A stretch of DNA of 64,000 nucleotides, taken from NCBI RefSeq assembly GCF_000275845.1, contig NW_006766924.1, forward strand, positions 204,613-268,612, given 5' to 3'. The position numbers and the translations under genes are program-made. The notes below the pieces were generated by a model. The model had not been told where the DNA came from. It did not search any database and worked only from the letters and a program-made list of their open reading frames with translations. Origin of the DNA: Dichomitus squalens LYAD-421 SS1. Its lineage: Eukaryota; Basidiomycota; Agaricomycetes; Polyporales; Polyporaceae. Positions 11,345-21,389 of this stretch are shown here, in pieces. Each line of letters begins with the position of its first letter. Position 1 is the first letter of the stretch.

Positions 11345-13539
11345 GTTGTAGGAGGCGGAGTGTCGGGTCGATCGGTACCGCTTGTTCCATCATTGCTACT
11401 CGTTGCTGTGATTTGCTTTGGTGCGCATGCTGTCCATCTTCTGCCTGGGTTCTCGCCGACCTGTTCATGTTTCCGGATTGCCGTGCAGCTGCCCTCAGAA
11501 TGTGTCTGTACCTTCGTCTATACGCTCGTGTTTTGGAAATTATACGGCTTCCTCAATCTATGACAGTGAGACTTTCTTTCTCTTTGATTGCTACGCCTCA
11601 TGACTGACTCGTTGGATTGGCCATATTTGTGCCCTCACGCCTGACGTCATGTTGCAGTAATGTGACTAGTCGGTCATGTACGTCCGAAGGGATCCGCAGG
11701 ATCCGCAAGGCCAGGAAATGTACCTGATCCGCGTCGTGATAGACTTCCCAGCACCGCCTCACCTGAGGCTTGCTCCCTTGGTATAGTGGTGTCTTTGTGA
11801 GGCCTTCCATCCATTCGCCGCCGACTTTACAGCACTTTGTCCATTACTGCGTTTAGGTCGGGACGCCAGCATGATCGAGAGGGGACAGCCTAGCGCCTCA
11901 AGATGACTCACCGCCACACGTCTTCATTGCGTGTGCGACTCTTGGCGACTCGACATCGGACACTGGCGAATCACAGTGCGACAGCGCACCCGGCTGTCGC
12001 GGTGTTATCAACCTGATTTCGCGCTCGGGGATGAGCCTGGCCTTCATGGCGCTCGCTATTCCGCTGCAATTCTTAGATTTGAACCCAGCGAGGACCTCCG
12101 AAACCTACGCAAGTGATCGACTCGAGGGCGTCTACTACTGGCTTAGCTGGCACCGCACCGGTGACAGCGATCCAAGACGCCCTTGACTCATGCATAGGCA
12201 CGTCCCGACTGACTATCGGCCGCTTGATAGGGTACTGGATGTAGGCCCACGGGTTATATAACGAGAAGGTGTGCGTTGCGGTGGCGCGCTGTAGGCTCCA
12301 TACTATCCTATGCCTATGACTGTCCTCCCCATCGCACGCGCAGACATCCGTGTATCGCAAGTCCTCATGCGGATGGTGAAGGTCGGGGTCAGTACACGTG
12401 TCACGCTCCTTTCTGCTTTTTCCTGGAGTGCTAACACGGCATCACTCTAGTCAGACTCTCGTATATATTCCTCACCCCGGTCTCTATACGGAAGCCTGAG
12501 GACAAGTGCTACCCCTGCCGCACGCTCAGCGGACGCGACACAATCCGCTAATAACCCTACCCTCTCGCACGCCTACATGATCCTCACCGTTGTCCTCGTA
12601 CTCATCGCCGTATCCGTGATTGTGGGCGTTGGTTGGGTGCGCATTCGTAATCGGGACAGTGTGACTCCCGTGTACCGCCAAATTGTAGAGCCAAAGATGT
12701 GGGAGGCGCAACTGGATCATGGTATCGGAAGAACTGCTGCCCAGGATCCGCATGGAGCCGAGTCCTCGAGAACATGGGGCAGGATTATGGTTCGTCCCGT
12801 GTCCAATTGCATCGTGATTGGCTCTTGACATCTTGAATGGGGGTCGGAACAGCCAGTCTCTGTCCAGACGTATTCTCATGCCAGCCTTGGGACCGACACC
12901 GGACATGATTCAATGCATCCCGCTTCCCCTTCGTCTGTCCGGCGCAGTTCCAGCAGGCGGCAAGTCTTTCAGCGGGGTCATAAGCCATCACCTAGCGGCT
13001 CCTGCGCGAGCCCCCGGCCGTTCAGGGATACCTCTGCGACAACGCGCGTTGCGGTTCTAGTCACTATGCCCGCTCCTAGACGAACAGTGCAGGAGGTGAC
13101 GGGACGGTCTGCGTCGCCGCCGCCTCTATGTTTAGGGCTGATAGATCTTACTTGAGACAACGCGACATTTCACGACTTCGATGTATTTTTTACACTTCTC
13201 TCTAGCGAGTCATGCAGCAGCTGCCCGTATGGTATACGAAGGACTCCAAGCTCCCGCAGAGGGTATACTGCACACCGGATTCCTTCCAGACTGACAGATG
13301 GCAGTGGAAGCAGCCAGTACACATTCAACTCGTACCGGACATTCAGGTATTACGGCTCTCAACTCGACACTACAATTCACGCCACATTACGAACTCGGGA
13401 TTCCATGCGATTCATGTATACCTAGTGATAGGAGTGAATTCTGACGGCGGCGTGCTACATCAAATACGCCGACCATATTAGCCTACGAGGTACAGCAGGC
13501 CATCCTTCGTCTTCCACGCACGTCATTTTGTCGGATTAA
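11345..13539. other. Intergenic region, no supported protein gene
   Basis: About 2.2 kb between convergent genes. A frame at 12577-12828 begins with a strongly hydrophobic helix (about 20 residues) but has no recognisable continuation, so I do not call it. A TATATATTC stretch lies at about 12463. A decayed tRNA-like segment is listed separately. Confidence 0.4.
12066..12154 (-). pseudogene. Degenerate tRNA-like segment
   Basis: On the minus strand there is a T-arm-like stretch (CTGGG TTCAAAT CTAAG, four of five pairs) preceded by GGAGGTCC, and further upstream an A-box-like AGCTAAGCCAGTAGTAGACGC. The candidate acceptor arms pair at only about four of seven positions and the anticodon arm is unclear. 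It looks like a mutated tRNA or a tRNA-derived repeat, not a working gene. Confidence 0.2.
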
Positions 13540-14678
13540 TTAGTCTGCTCTCTCATCCTTCTCGCTTGGATCAAGATTGAATACTGCCACCTTGCCTCCG
13601 TGCCTTTGGACGCGGAAGGCGTATGTGGAGGCAGGCCTTACCTGTCAAGTAACACATGATGAGCACCATTGACTAGAAAGACCGCGATCAAGGAAGAAGT
13701 ACATACCGTTGACGAAGTGCCGATGACCAGACACATATCGGCCTTGTAGACTATGCTGTTTATCTCATCAAGATGGTATGGCTTCTCGCCAAACCAGACT
13801 ACGCCAGGTCGAGCAAGAGCGCCACATGCGGGACAGCGAGGAAGCTGCTCTTCAGGGATGTTGACCTCTTTGGACCCTGCGTCGTGGTAGTCCTGGAAAG
13901 ACGCGTCTGCTGCGCCAAGGGCGGGGCAGAGAGGATCGGAGAGGTCCTCTTGTCGATAGTCACAACCGGTGCATTGCACGTCACATATCCGCCCGTGCAT
14001 CTCCAATAAGGAATTGGGGAAGACAAGGGGAGGCCGGCGTCGATCTACCGTAATCGCAGTCTCGAATGTATCAGGCGCTAAGCGACTAGTAAGGGACTGC
14101 AGAGCATGAACGGACAGGCCATCGACGTTCTGTGTGACGAGGTGAAAAAATTTGGCTGCTGGAGCGACTTTCCGCAAGTATTGCGGGACAGAAAACTTAG
14201 CGAGTATCTCATGGGCGGCGTTAGGCTTAGCCTGCAGCGCGCTGGCATTGACGAGCGGAATCAGGGGGAGCCTCGAGTGTTGCAGTATAAGCCACTCACC
14301 TCGTCCTGCGATAGTGATAGAATTGCCAAACCAGAGACGGATTTTCTTGAAATGCTTCCGGAGTGGCTAGCGCAGTGGCGTCCAACGATCGCCACATGCC
14401 TCCTCCATCACGGAAAGTCGGGATCTTTGGAATGGTACGAGTTCATATTAACATGAGACAAACAGCAGAGGTGACAATTCTCCTACCTGACGCTGCAGAT
14501 AAACCTGCTCCTGCTACAACGACGATGTGTTTGCATGTGCGGAGAGCTTCCCGGAAAGCAACGACTGTCTCGTCATTCAGAGTAGACTCAGGCGTGGGTT
14601 CCCGGTTGCTGTGGACTAGGTAGAAGCCGCTGAATTAGTGTGAGTCAACCTTCAGCCAAGAGTCATACCGTCATTCAT
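13540..14678 (-). CDS. Sirtuin (Sir2 family), SIRT5-type NAD-dependent lysine deacylase
   Basis: Removes acyl groups from lysine using NAD. In the SIRT5 class these are mainly succinyl, malonyl and glutaryl groups. Spliced on the minus strand from 14678-14669 (10 nt), 14615-14476, 14424-14300, 14241-13707 and 13641-13540, giving 303 residues. Seen in order: the NAD-binding [26 protein letters not shown], the TQNVDGL motif, catalytic His in LEMHG, Zn cysteines in CTGC and [19 protein letters not shown], and a C-terminal [15 protein letters not shown]. The YxxR pair that defines SIRT5 acyl-pocket chemistry is present in YHYRR. Oddities: the first coding exon is very short, and the obvious GT donor right after the SG of GAGLSAASG (14486) breaks the frame. 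The next GT (14475) keeps frame but inserts RRI before IPTFR. The 3' gene end faces the transcription factor across a 2.2-kb gap. Confidence 0.85.
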
Positions 14679-15098
14679 CTTCAACTTAGGTTCAGGCGAC
14701 GGTGGTTCGAGCAAACGATTTGGACCGTATGTGGAAAGCGTGCGTGAAATGTCTTGCGGACGCACGTGATAATAATCACCAATGGCGATAAGTACAAGCG
14801 CCGCCCATACTGTGTGGCGAAACACAACTTGAAATCTAACTTGAATAGCTACTCTCCCTTCTCATACCGATACTCTTCCGCAACCCTCGAATTGCGTCGA
14901 AGCCCTCTACGTCTTTTTTGTATCTTTGTATCCAACATATCGCTTGCACTATCTACGGGATTATGTTCGATGTCACCCCGCCACATAAGGTTCCCATCAC
15001 TGTCTACGGTAGTATCCGATTTGTCACAGCGTTTCCAACCAATGGTCTGATCTGTTCGAGTAGGGGGCCCTTCGACAGGGAAGAAAACCCTGATATCT

Positions 15099-15760
15099 TT
15101 GCTGGTAGGATTGCCGTCTTTTTCCAGTGACTCGACTGAACACAGTATCATTATGCAGAACCACCGCGTCTACCGTTGTCCATGGTCCGGAAGACGATTG
15201 TCGTTTGCCGCTGAACTTTCGACAAGACAGGTTGACGCTACAGTGGCATTCATACTAGTGGATGCTCGACAACCATCATCGGATATTGAAGAAGACACTG
15301 TTGCAGCAGCGCGGAGAGTCGCTCAGTCGATTTGCATCTTGCACACGAAGACGGATTTGGTTCCGGGTGACCACTCAAACCGTCATCTGGGATATCTCGG
15401 TAGCCATCCCTACTTGTCTTACAAGTGGGATGTCGACTGTCTCTCTGCCAGCCTGGCTACTGGAGAAGGTGTGGATGACATTTTAGCATATATCGGTGCG
15501 CCATGTTCTGTCGATTTGAGGTACCTCTCTTATACGCTTATTGCCAGGGCGCATCGCTTCAGAGTCAGCTTCCGTTCATCAGCGAGATATTAGAGTCTCC
15601 CTGCAGAAACTCTGGTCCTTTGTATTGGATTGTATCGCGTCCTGCTTCGCTCTACCACCACCAACTCAGCTACCGGATGTGAGTTGCGAGCCTCTCTCTA
15701 GAACTCGACAGTGCTCAAAGTGTCACCAGGTCTCTGCAGAGTTAGCGGCCGTGACCACAG
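15099..15760 (+). pseudogene. Fragment resembling the C-terminal part of a MnmE/MSS1-type tRNA-modification GTPase
   Basis: An open frame to 15593 reads FILVDARQPS, then a G4-like TKTDL and a G5-like SASLATGEGVDDILAYI, then LIARAHRFRV. The order and spacing are those I expect after the Walker A part of MSS1/GTPBP3-type GTPases. There is no P-loop or DxxG upstream, no FCIGK-like end, and the frame breaks after SSARY. It lies between a sirtuin promoter and the next gene's start, with no room for a complete gene. Best read as a truncated, decayed copy. The family call is by eye and weak. Confidence 0.33.
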
Positions 15761-15771
15761 ACTCGGATGTC

Positions 15772-16602
15772 ATGTCGCTCATGCACAACGTGCTCGACAA
15801 CACCTGGGGTGAGGAGCTGAAGAGTCGTCTTCGGGCAGAAGATCCCTCCGCACACGTCACGGTAAACCGTATAACCCCATCCCTTATCGTCAAACACCCC
15901 TCACCGTCCGAGCGCGAAAGCATGAAGTTCGTGCGGCAGAACACAACCATTCCAATTCCGCGCGATCTTTGTCCAGATCTTTCAATGCTCGTTATGGATT
16001 TCATAGACGGCGAGATGCTGTACGAGTGCTGGGACAGGTTGGGTCGCTTCATGCAATTTCGTGTTGCATGTACGCTGCGTCTCTACGTGAAACAGCTACG
16101 GTCGTTGACCTACTCGACGCCTGGCGCGTTGGGAGACCGGCTTGTCAGCGGCATTCTCTTTGAGGAGTACGAATACGGACCCTTCCGCAATGCACGACGC
16201 TTCCGCAGATTCTGCGAATATGTGGCCTTCGAGGGCTGGAAGGCTATAGCACGCATGGCTATTGGATCCGGGACAGTTCCGCCGGAGCCACCTCGCCCAA
16301 GCTTTCCCTGGACTCCAGTCTTCACACACGGTGACCTCAACATGAGCAATTTAGTACTCGATCGAAGAGGCACCTTGTGGGTCATGGATTGGGCTAACGC
16401 AGGTTTCTACCCACCCATCTTGGAATCGATCATTATGCGCCAGATGCATGAGATATGGCACACCGACGACATCCCACCATTGTGGCGACGGTATAGAGGC
16501 TTCATCGCTGGGAAAACGTCCAAGGAGGACGAGGAGTTTTGGGACAATTTTACCGGGACTATACATCGCTTTCCTAGTCAAAGTTCGCAGCGGTACACGT
16601 AG
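15772..16602 (+). CDS. APH-fold (aminoglycoside-phosphotransferase/choline-kinase-like) protein
   Basis: Small kinase-fold protein, 276 residues, intronless. Likely a phosphotransferase on an unknown small substrate; these families are large in mushroom-forming fungi and are not evidence of drug resistance. Seen: beta-strand lysine region LIVKHPS, the linker strand MLVMDFIDGEML, catalytic loop FTHGDLNMSNLVLD (HxDxxxxN) and metal-binding VMDWANAGFYPP. The start was set at ATG 15772 (MSLMHNVLDN): the frame stays open upstream to TTG 15541, but that part has no family features and overlaps the GTPase fragment. The C-terminal helices (MRQMHEIWHTDD) fit the family and the length is normal. Confidence 0.78.
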   Translation: MSLMHNVLDNTWGEELKSRLRAEDPSAHVTVNRITPSLIVKHPSPSERESMKFVRQNTTIPIPRDLCPDLSMLVMDFIDGEMLYECWDRLGRFMQFRVACTLRLYVKQLRSLTYSTPGALGDRLVSGILFEEYEYGPFRNARRFRRFCEYVAFEGWKAIARMAIGSGTVPPEPPRPSFPWTPVFTHGDLNMSNLVLDRRGTLWVMDWANAGFYPPILESIIMRQMHEIWHTDDIPPLWRRYRGFIAGKTSKEDEEFWDNFTGTIHRFPSQSSQRYT

Positions 16603-17455
16603 CTGGTGTGTGACCTATTACAAAATATTCCCAGATCTAAATTCATGCCCTTCCAACCCTGCCGCAAACGTACACCCCTCCGCCGGCCCACGAATCACGG
16701 TCCTCTCAGCGTAATTCTTTGCATGCAAGTAGACGCGTCTATGCACGCTCAACTCGGGCAGGACGGAAAACGATGGTATTGGGCGCGCGCTACGGAAGCT
16801 GCGCGGGACCACCGAGTCCGTGTCGCCACCGCTCTCTCGCGCGACCGGTGGGCCGAGCTCAAGCCGGCGGAAGGCGAATGTACCTGATACATGAGACGTA
16901 GCTAAGCGAAACCAAAAATGGGGCAGCGGAAGGGCGGGTGCAAAAACGAAAGCTCGAGGAGCGCGAGCTCCCGAAGGGCGAGGGGACGAGGATCCTGGGC
17001 TGCGAGCCCTTAACCTATATACTACTAGAGACAAAGCAGATGTAAAGCGGCGAGGGGGTGGCACGAGTTACGCTGTCATAGACCCTGGACAATAATCATT
17101 GTCCAAAACATCTCTCCTGTTCCGGTATCCACGTGACCGTGCAGGACACGGCGCTACCGGGTCTAAAGCTTCAAGAACCAACTACCGCAGCACGCAGGCA
17201 CGCCTCTGCCCGTAACGTCAGTCACGTCCAAATCGCATGTGAACCGCAAGGCATGATCCCACACTGATAAGGAGGGAAGGGTTGTACACGAGGGCCCAAT
17301 TCTCAGTTCTCCGCGACGAGTGCGTCTCAGGTCCATCCTCCCCACCGTTCATGCCTCACCTGAGCTTGGGCTCTGTCACCTTTCGTCCATTCCAGCTGCA
17401 TAATTGTTGCCGAGGCACGGTTCTAAGCTGGCGTACTCTGCGTACCACAGGCAAT
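16603..17455. other. Intergenic region, no supported gene
   Basis: Carries the promoter side of the gene starting at 17456. A purine-rich stretch occupies about 16905-17060. I see no coding exon or RNA gene. Confidence 0.45.
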
Positions 17456-18264
17456 ATGGTCGGACCAGCATTGAGCACCAAGGCACCGGTATGTTAAGCT
17501 CCCACTGAGGTCAGGAATATGTGATGAGAAGAACACTATTCAACAGAAAAAAGGAACAAAAGTGAACCACATCCATGACTACTTCGCTTTGCACCCGTGC
17601 TTCGATTATCAGCCAGGAAAATGTTTCATTCAAGAGTTTCGACGGCTTGCGAGGAAGAAAAACTGGCAAGGTGACGGGTTCAAGCGGGAGAGAAGGGAGT
17701 TGGGGAAGGCCATGATCGAACAGTTCGGTCTGGTTTATGGGAAGGATGCTGGTGACTTGAGGTCGTGGCAGAACCTGTGCAGCGCACTCAGAGTCTCTCC
17801 AATCCCGAGTACTATTGGCAAATGCCGAGAGGTGAGCTCCACCCTGGCGGGCTTGTGTTCATTCAGGTTCACGAAGTCTTTTGTTTGTGACACAGATTCT
17901 GAACTCATTGCACGTCAACCTCGTCGACTTCATCCATCGCCCAAACCCAGAAGAGCCCGTGCGGACATTTAAGGACGAGGTGGCGCTCAGCAAGTATACG
18001 TTGGAGACGGGCCGAACATATCCTCGTAACGATGTTCCGAAAGGAAGCCTCCTGGAATGTCTACTGCGTCATATATTGGAGCCATCCAAAACTCGAGGTT
18101 TGCCATCCAAAACTCGAGGTTCCGGGCCGCCATCCAAACCTCGAGTTCCGCCTGCCAAACTTCGAGGTCCGCCGTCCAAATCTCGAGGTCAGCCATCCAA
18201 ACCTCGAGGTCTCACCCCCAAGCAGAACCAGACAAAGCGACGCTCTCGCAAAGGCAATGCTTGA
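17456..18264 (+). CDS. Unrecognised conserved-looking protein with repetitive basic tail
   Basis: Function unknown. Exons 17456-17488, 17547-17831 and 17896-18264 (introns GTATGT...ACAG and GTGAGC...ACAG) sum to 228 residues with phases closed. The body (KVNHIHDYFALHP, LARKKNWQ, ERRELGKAMIEQFGLVYG, WQNLCSALRVSPIPSTIGKC, NLVDFIHR) has the helix-rich layout of a small protein family I have seen unnamed in agaricomycetes, usually beginning with a short Lys-rich stretch as here (APKKGTK). The last 60 residues come from a degenerate minisatellite and read as repeated PSKxRG, ending in KRRSRKG, so the tail is strongly basic and may bind nucleic acid or act as a nuclear signal. That part may be recent or variable. 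A shorter GTG-start frame from 17562 would miss the first exon. Confidence 0.68.
18081..18213 (+). repeat. Coding minisatellite, about six imperfect units of 17-27 bp
   Basis: Imperfect units of the form GCCATCCAAAACTCGAGGTT, each with a CTCGAG-like core and every unit keeping the reading frame. They encode PSKTRG, PSKPRV, PAKLRG, PSKSRG and PSKPRG. Lies inside the last exon of the 17456 gene. Confidence 0.85.
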
Positions 18265-18843
18265 CTACTTACTTACGATGAACTTACGGCGAACTCGTGG
18301 TCATCCGATCACATGTCATGTTTTCTCTACTGCCCTCCCTCTTGTATCGTACTATAAGTGGTCGCAACAGGCAGTGTTCTTGAGCCTTCTGATCGTGTTG
18401 TATGCAACTGCTTGCAGCCATGAGAGCTTCTGACTTACATGGTCGCCTGGACAATCGGAAGTCCTCCGTCTTTGTGCAACACGGAGGCCGCCTGGAGAAA
18501 CGCTGGGGCTACTTCGCTGGGAACGCCCTTATTCGTTCGGGGCTGTGATGTCACTGACTTCTCCGGACCAGACGCGCCTCGCAATTTGGTCGAGACGAGC
18601 CCTCGGATGCTCCACCCCTCGTGTAGAAAAGCAGGCATTAGCATTCGGACGTGCTACGGAGATTTTGCAGTTACAGGTCGTGTACGGTACCAACCCCTCC
18701 GAGGGCTGGTAGATGATACTAATGAGGTATAACAACATATATAGCCCTACAGCGCGATCCCATATCCAGCCTCGACGCCCATCATTCATCCCTCCTACAT
18801 CGTACACATCCCCACAGGCCGACGGAGGAGAGTCGCCCGACGT
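18265..18843. other. Intergenic region between convergent genes
   Basis: 3' flanks of the 17456 gene (+) and of the nucleoside transporter (-). No coding exon seen. Confidence 0.5.
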
Positions 18844-21389
18844 TTAAACAAGCATGCCAGCGATGCCAGCAGCCTGCATCGTCGAGATGAACCCGCAGAT
18901 CATCGCCGACAGCGCGATGCGCGAGATGATCCTCGCCCTGCTGGGCGCGAGCGCGCCGAGCACGCCCACCTGGATGCCGAGCGAGCCGAGGTTCGCGAAC
19001 CCGCAGAGCGCGTACGACGCGATCGTGAACGCGCGCGGGCTGAGCGGGCTGTCGGACTTGGTGATCTCCTGCAGCGAGAGGTACGCGACGAACTCGTTCT
19101 CGACGAGCTTCGTCGCGAGCAGCTCGGACACGCGCAGGATCTCGCCGCGCGGGACGCCCATGAAGAACGTGACGGGGTAGAAGACGTAGCGGAGGATGAG
19201 CTGGAGCGTGAGCGCGTGGATGCCGAAGCCCTTGCCGATCCAGGTGAGGAGGCCGTTGAGCATCGCGACGAGGGAGACGACGGTGAGCACGTTGGTCCTG
19301 CGAAGCGGGGTCGGATGTATGTCAGTATGTGCGCGCTGCGAACTGTACGGAAAGGGAGCAGACGCACAGGATCTGGCCGGCGACGATGAGACCGAACACG
19401 GCGCCCTTGCTGAAGGCGTGGAGCGCGTTTGCGGGCCTATCCTTGTCGTTCTGATTACCACGGTCAACAGTGACGCGGCCACGAGTGACCGGCTCGTCGA
19501 GCTCTGGGAGACGCATCTTCGAAATCGCAATGGAAGCCGGGATGGACATGACGGAGGCGGTGACCAAGTTCTCTGGGGGCACACCAAGGCCAATATATGC
19601 GCTTAGTACGGAGCCGGCGATGGTAGAGAAGCCTGTGCACGAGTCAGAGGACGTCGGACAGACATAGATCCCGAGAAGTACGCACCAGAGGTCATGGTGA
19701 GGTGAAGCTCGGACTCAGTCATGTAGTCGACGTAAGGCTTGACGAGACATGCAGACTCGCCCTGGCCGATGAACGGCGACGCTGCGGCGACGACAGCCTC
19801 CGCACCGGAGATGTCCATGATCTTGAAGAAGAACCAGGCGCTACGATGCGGCCGTCAAAATCAAAAGAGCTTCGCTAGGGCACGATATGACACGTACAAG
19901 CCTTCGATTAACCACTGCATGACGCCAAGGTAGTACATCATCTGCACGAAGGCGATGAAGAAGATGATGGACGAGAGCTGCAAGCCATGGCATGCTTAGC
20001 GTCTGAAGACGTAAGGAATAGTGCAACATACCGTGTTAACGAAGAACCAATGTTTGTCCACAGTGGCTTGGTCAAAGAAGAACGCCGCGCCAGCGAGAGC
20101 CTGCGCAAGGAAGTCGGAGGCGAGGAACGCGATCCACTTGAAGATGCTGAAGCCCGCGCCGGACTTGAGCACGAACATCGCAATGGCTTGCTGGAGGGTG
20201 AGCCCGACGATGACGGTCGGCCTGCACATCGTCTTTCAGCAAACTTGCAGAAGGCCCGCACGTAGCGGCAAGGACACACCATGGGATGTGCGAGCGGTGC
20301 TTGGACGTCGCCCAGAAGCAGAACTGGAAGACGAAGAGGCCGAGGACGGAGATCGCACGGTCGCCGTAGCCGGTGTTCTGCGCAGGGGAAGCGTGCATCA
20401 ACATTCTCGACTTAGCAACGTCCCGGACAGGGAATGCCACTAACACCGGTCAGCTTGAAGCCGAATGCGGACCCAAAGATGATGCCGAGGAGCGCGAGCC
20501 AGCCCATGGCAAGGCGGATGTATCTTGGCAGCTTGAGGAACGGCGTCTGGACGCATGGTACCCAAATGGCTTCCACCGGGCGCGTCACAACGGAGTTGGG
20601 GATAAATCGGAACGCGATGACACTGAGAAACAAAACGAGGTCAGCATGCGGAATTCAGTCATCGTCTGCATAAGAGCTCTGGACAAGTCTTGGATGTATG
20701 TCTAATGGCCTCCATGAGCGCCGTCGCCGCGGCCAGGTCCAGGCAGCACACGGCATGATCATGTGCGACTGCCATCTTCTCCACGACCGCGTGGTAGTCT
20801 TCCCCGCGCTGGCCCCATGCGAGTGGGACCCTCCACTGTCGTACCCTCATCGCCCTCGCCCTCGTCTTCCCTGCAGTGAAGCATAGATATGAACCAAAGT
20901 ACTAGTACTTACATGATGAAAAACCAAGCCCAGAACGTCTGAACGATCCTGCAAAACAGTAACAGCCACCGTCAGTCATGCGTGACGATCGAGCCCGCCG
21001 CGAAAAACTGGCGCGTGCGACGATGCGCGCGCGCGATCCACGGCGGGTGCGTTCAGAGAACGGAGAAAAAAAACTTGCCAGCGATGCCGCGTCGCCTTGA
21101 GCACCGTCGCGCTCACCCACCACCCGAGGATGACGGCCGCAAGGAGTGCGAGGACGAGCGGGCGGAAGCGGCGGTAGAGCTTCGTCAGGCCCGAGACGTC
21201 CTCTTCGTCTTCCTCGACGTACTGCGACTCCTTCGACGTCGCCTTCTCGGGGTCGGTCACCTTCACGTCGGTCGGGTCCGCGGCGGGGTCGCCCTTCGCG
21301 ATCGAGTTGCTGCCGCTAGAGCGGGACTGCTTGCGCGCGAGGCGCTGCTCCTCCGCAAGGTGGGGGGCCGCAAGGATTTCCGTGGTCAT
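18844..21389 (-). CDS. Concentrative nucleoside transporter (CNT/SLC28 family)
   Basis: Proton- or sodium-coupled importer of nucleosides in the plasma membrane. Multi-exon on the minus strand, ATG at 21389, TAA at 18844-18846. The N-terminus is an acidic cytoplasmic segment ([18 protein letters not shown]) followed by the first membrane helix ([17 protein letters not shown]). Further exons give [37 protein letters not shown], the signature [38 protein letters not shown], and the C-terminal gate region [12 protein letters not shown] with [20 protein letters not shown]. These are the conserved CNT motifs in the right order, and the end is intact. Small introns separate them (for example at about 19305-19370 and 20230-20280). 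Six GATAAG sites upstream suggest nitrogen control. Confidence 0.88.

Noticed and set aside
12577..12828. Small membrane protein starting with a hydrophobic helix.
   Set aside because: Single short frame with no homologue known to me, no splice partner and no promoter support; left as a note in the intergenic entry.
15541..15771. N-terminal extension of the APH-like kinase from TTG 15541.
   Set aside because: No family features, non-ATG start, and it overlaps the GTPase fragment.
15772..16602. APH-like protein as an antibiotic-resistance gene.
   Set aside because: The APH fold is widespread in basidiomycetes with many kinase substrates; nothing here points to aminoglycosides.
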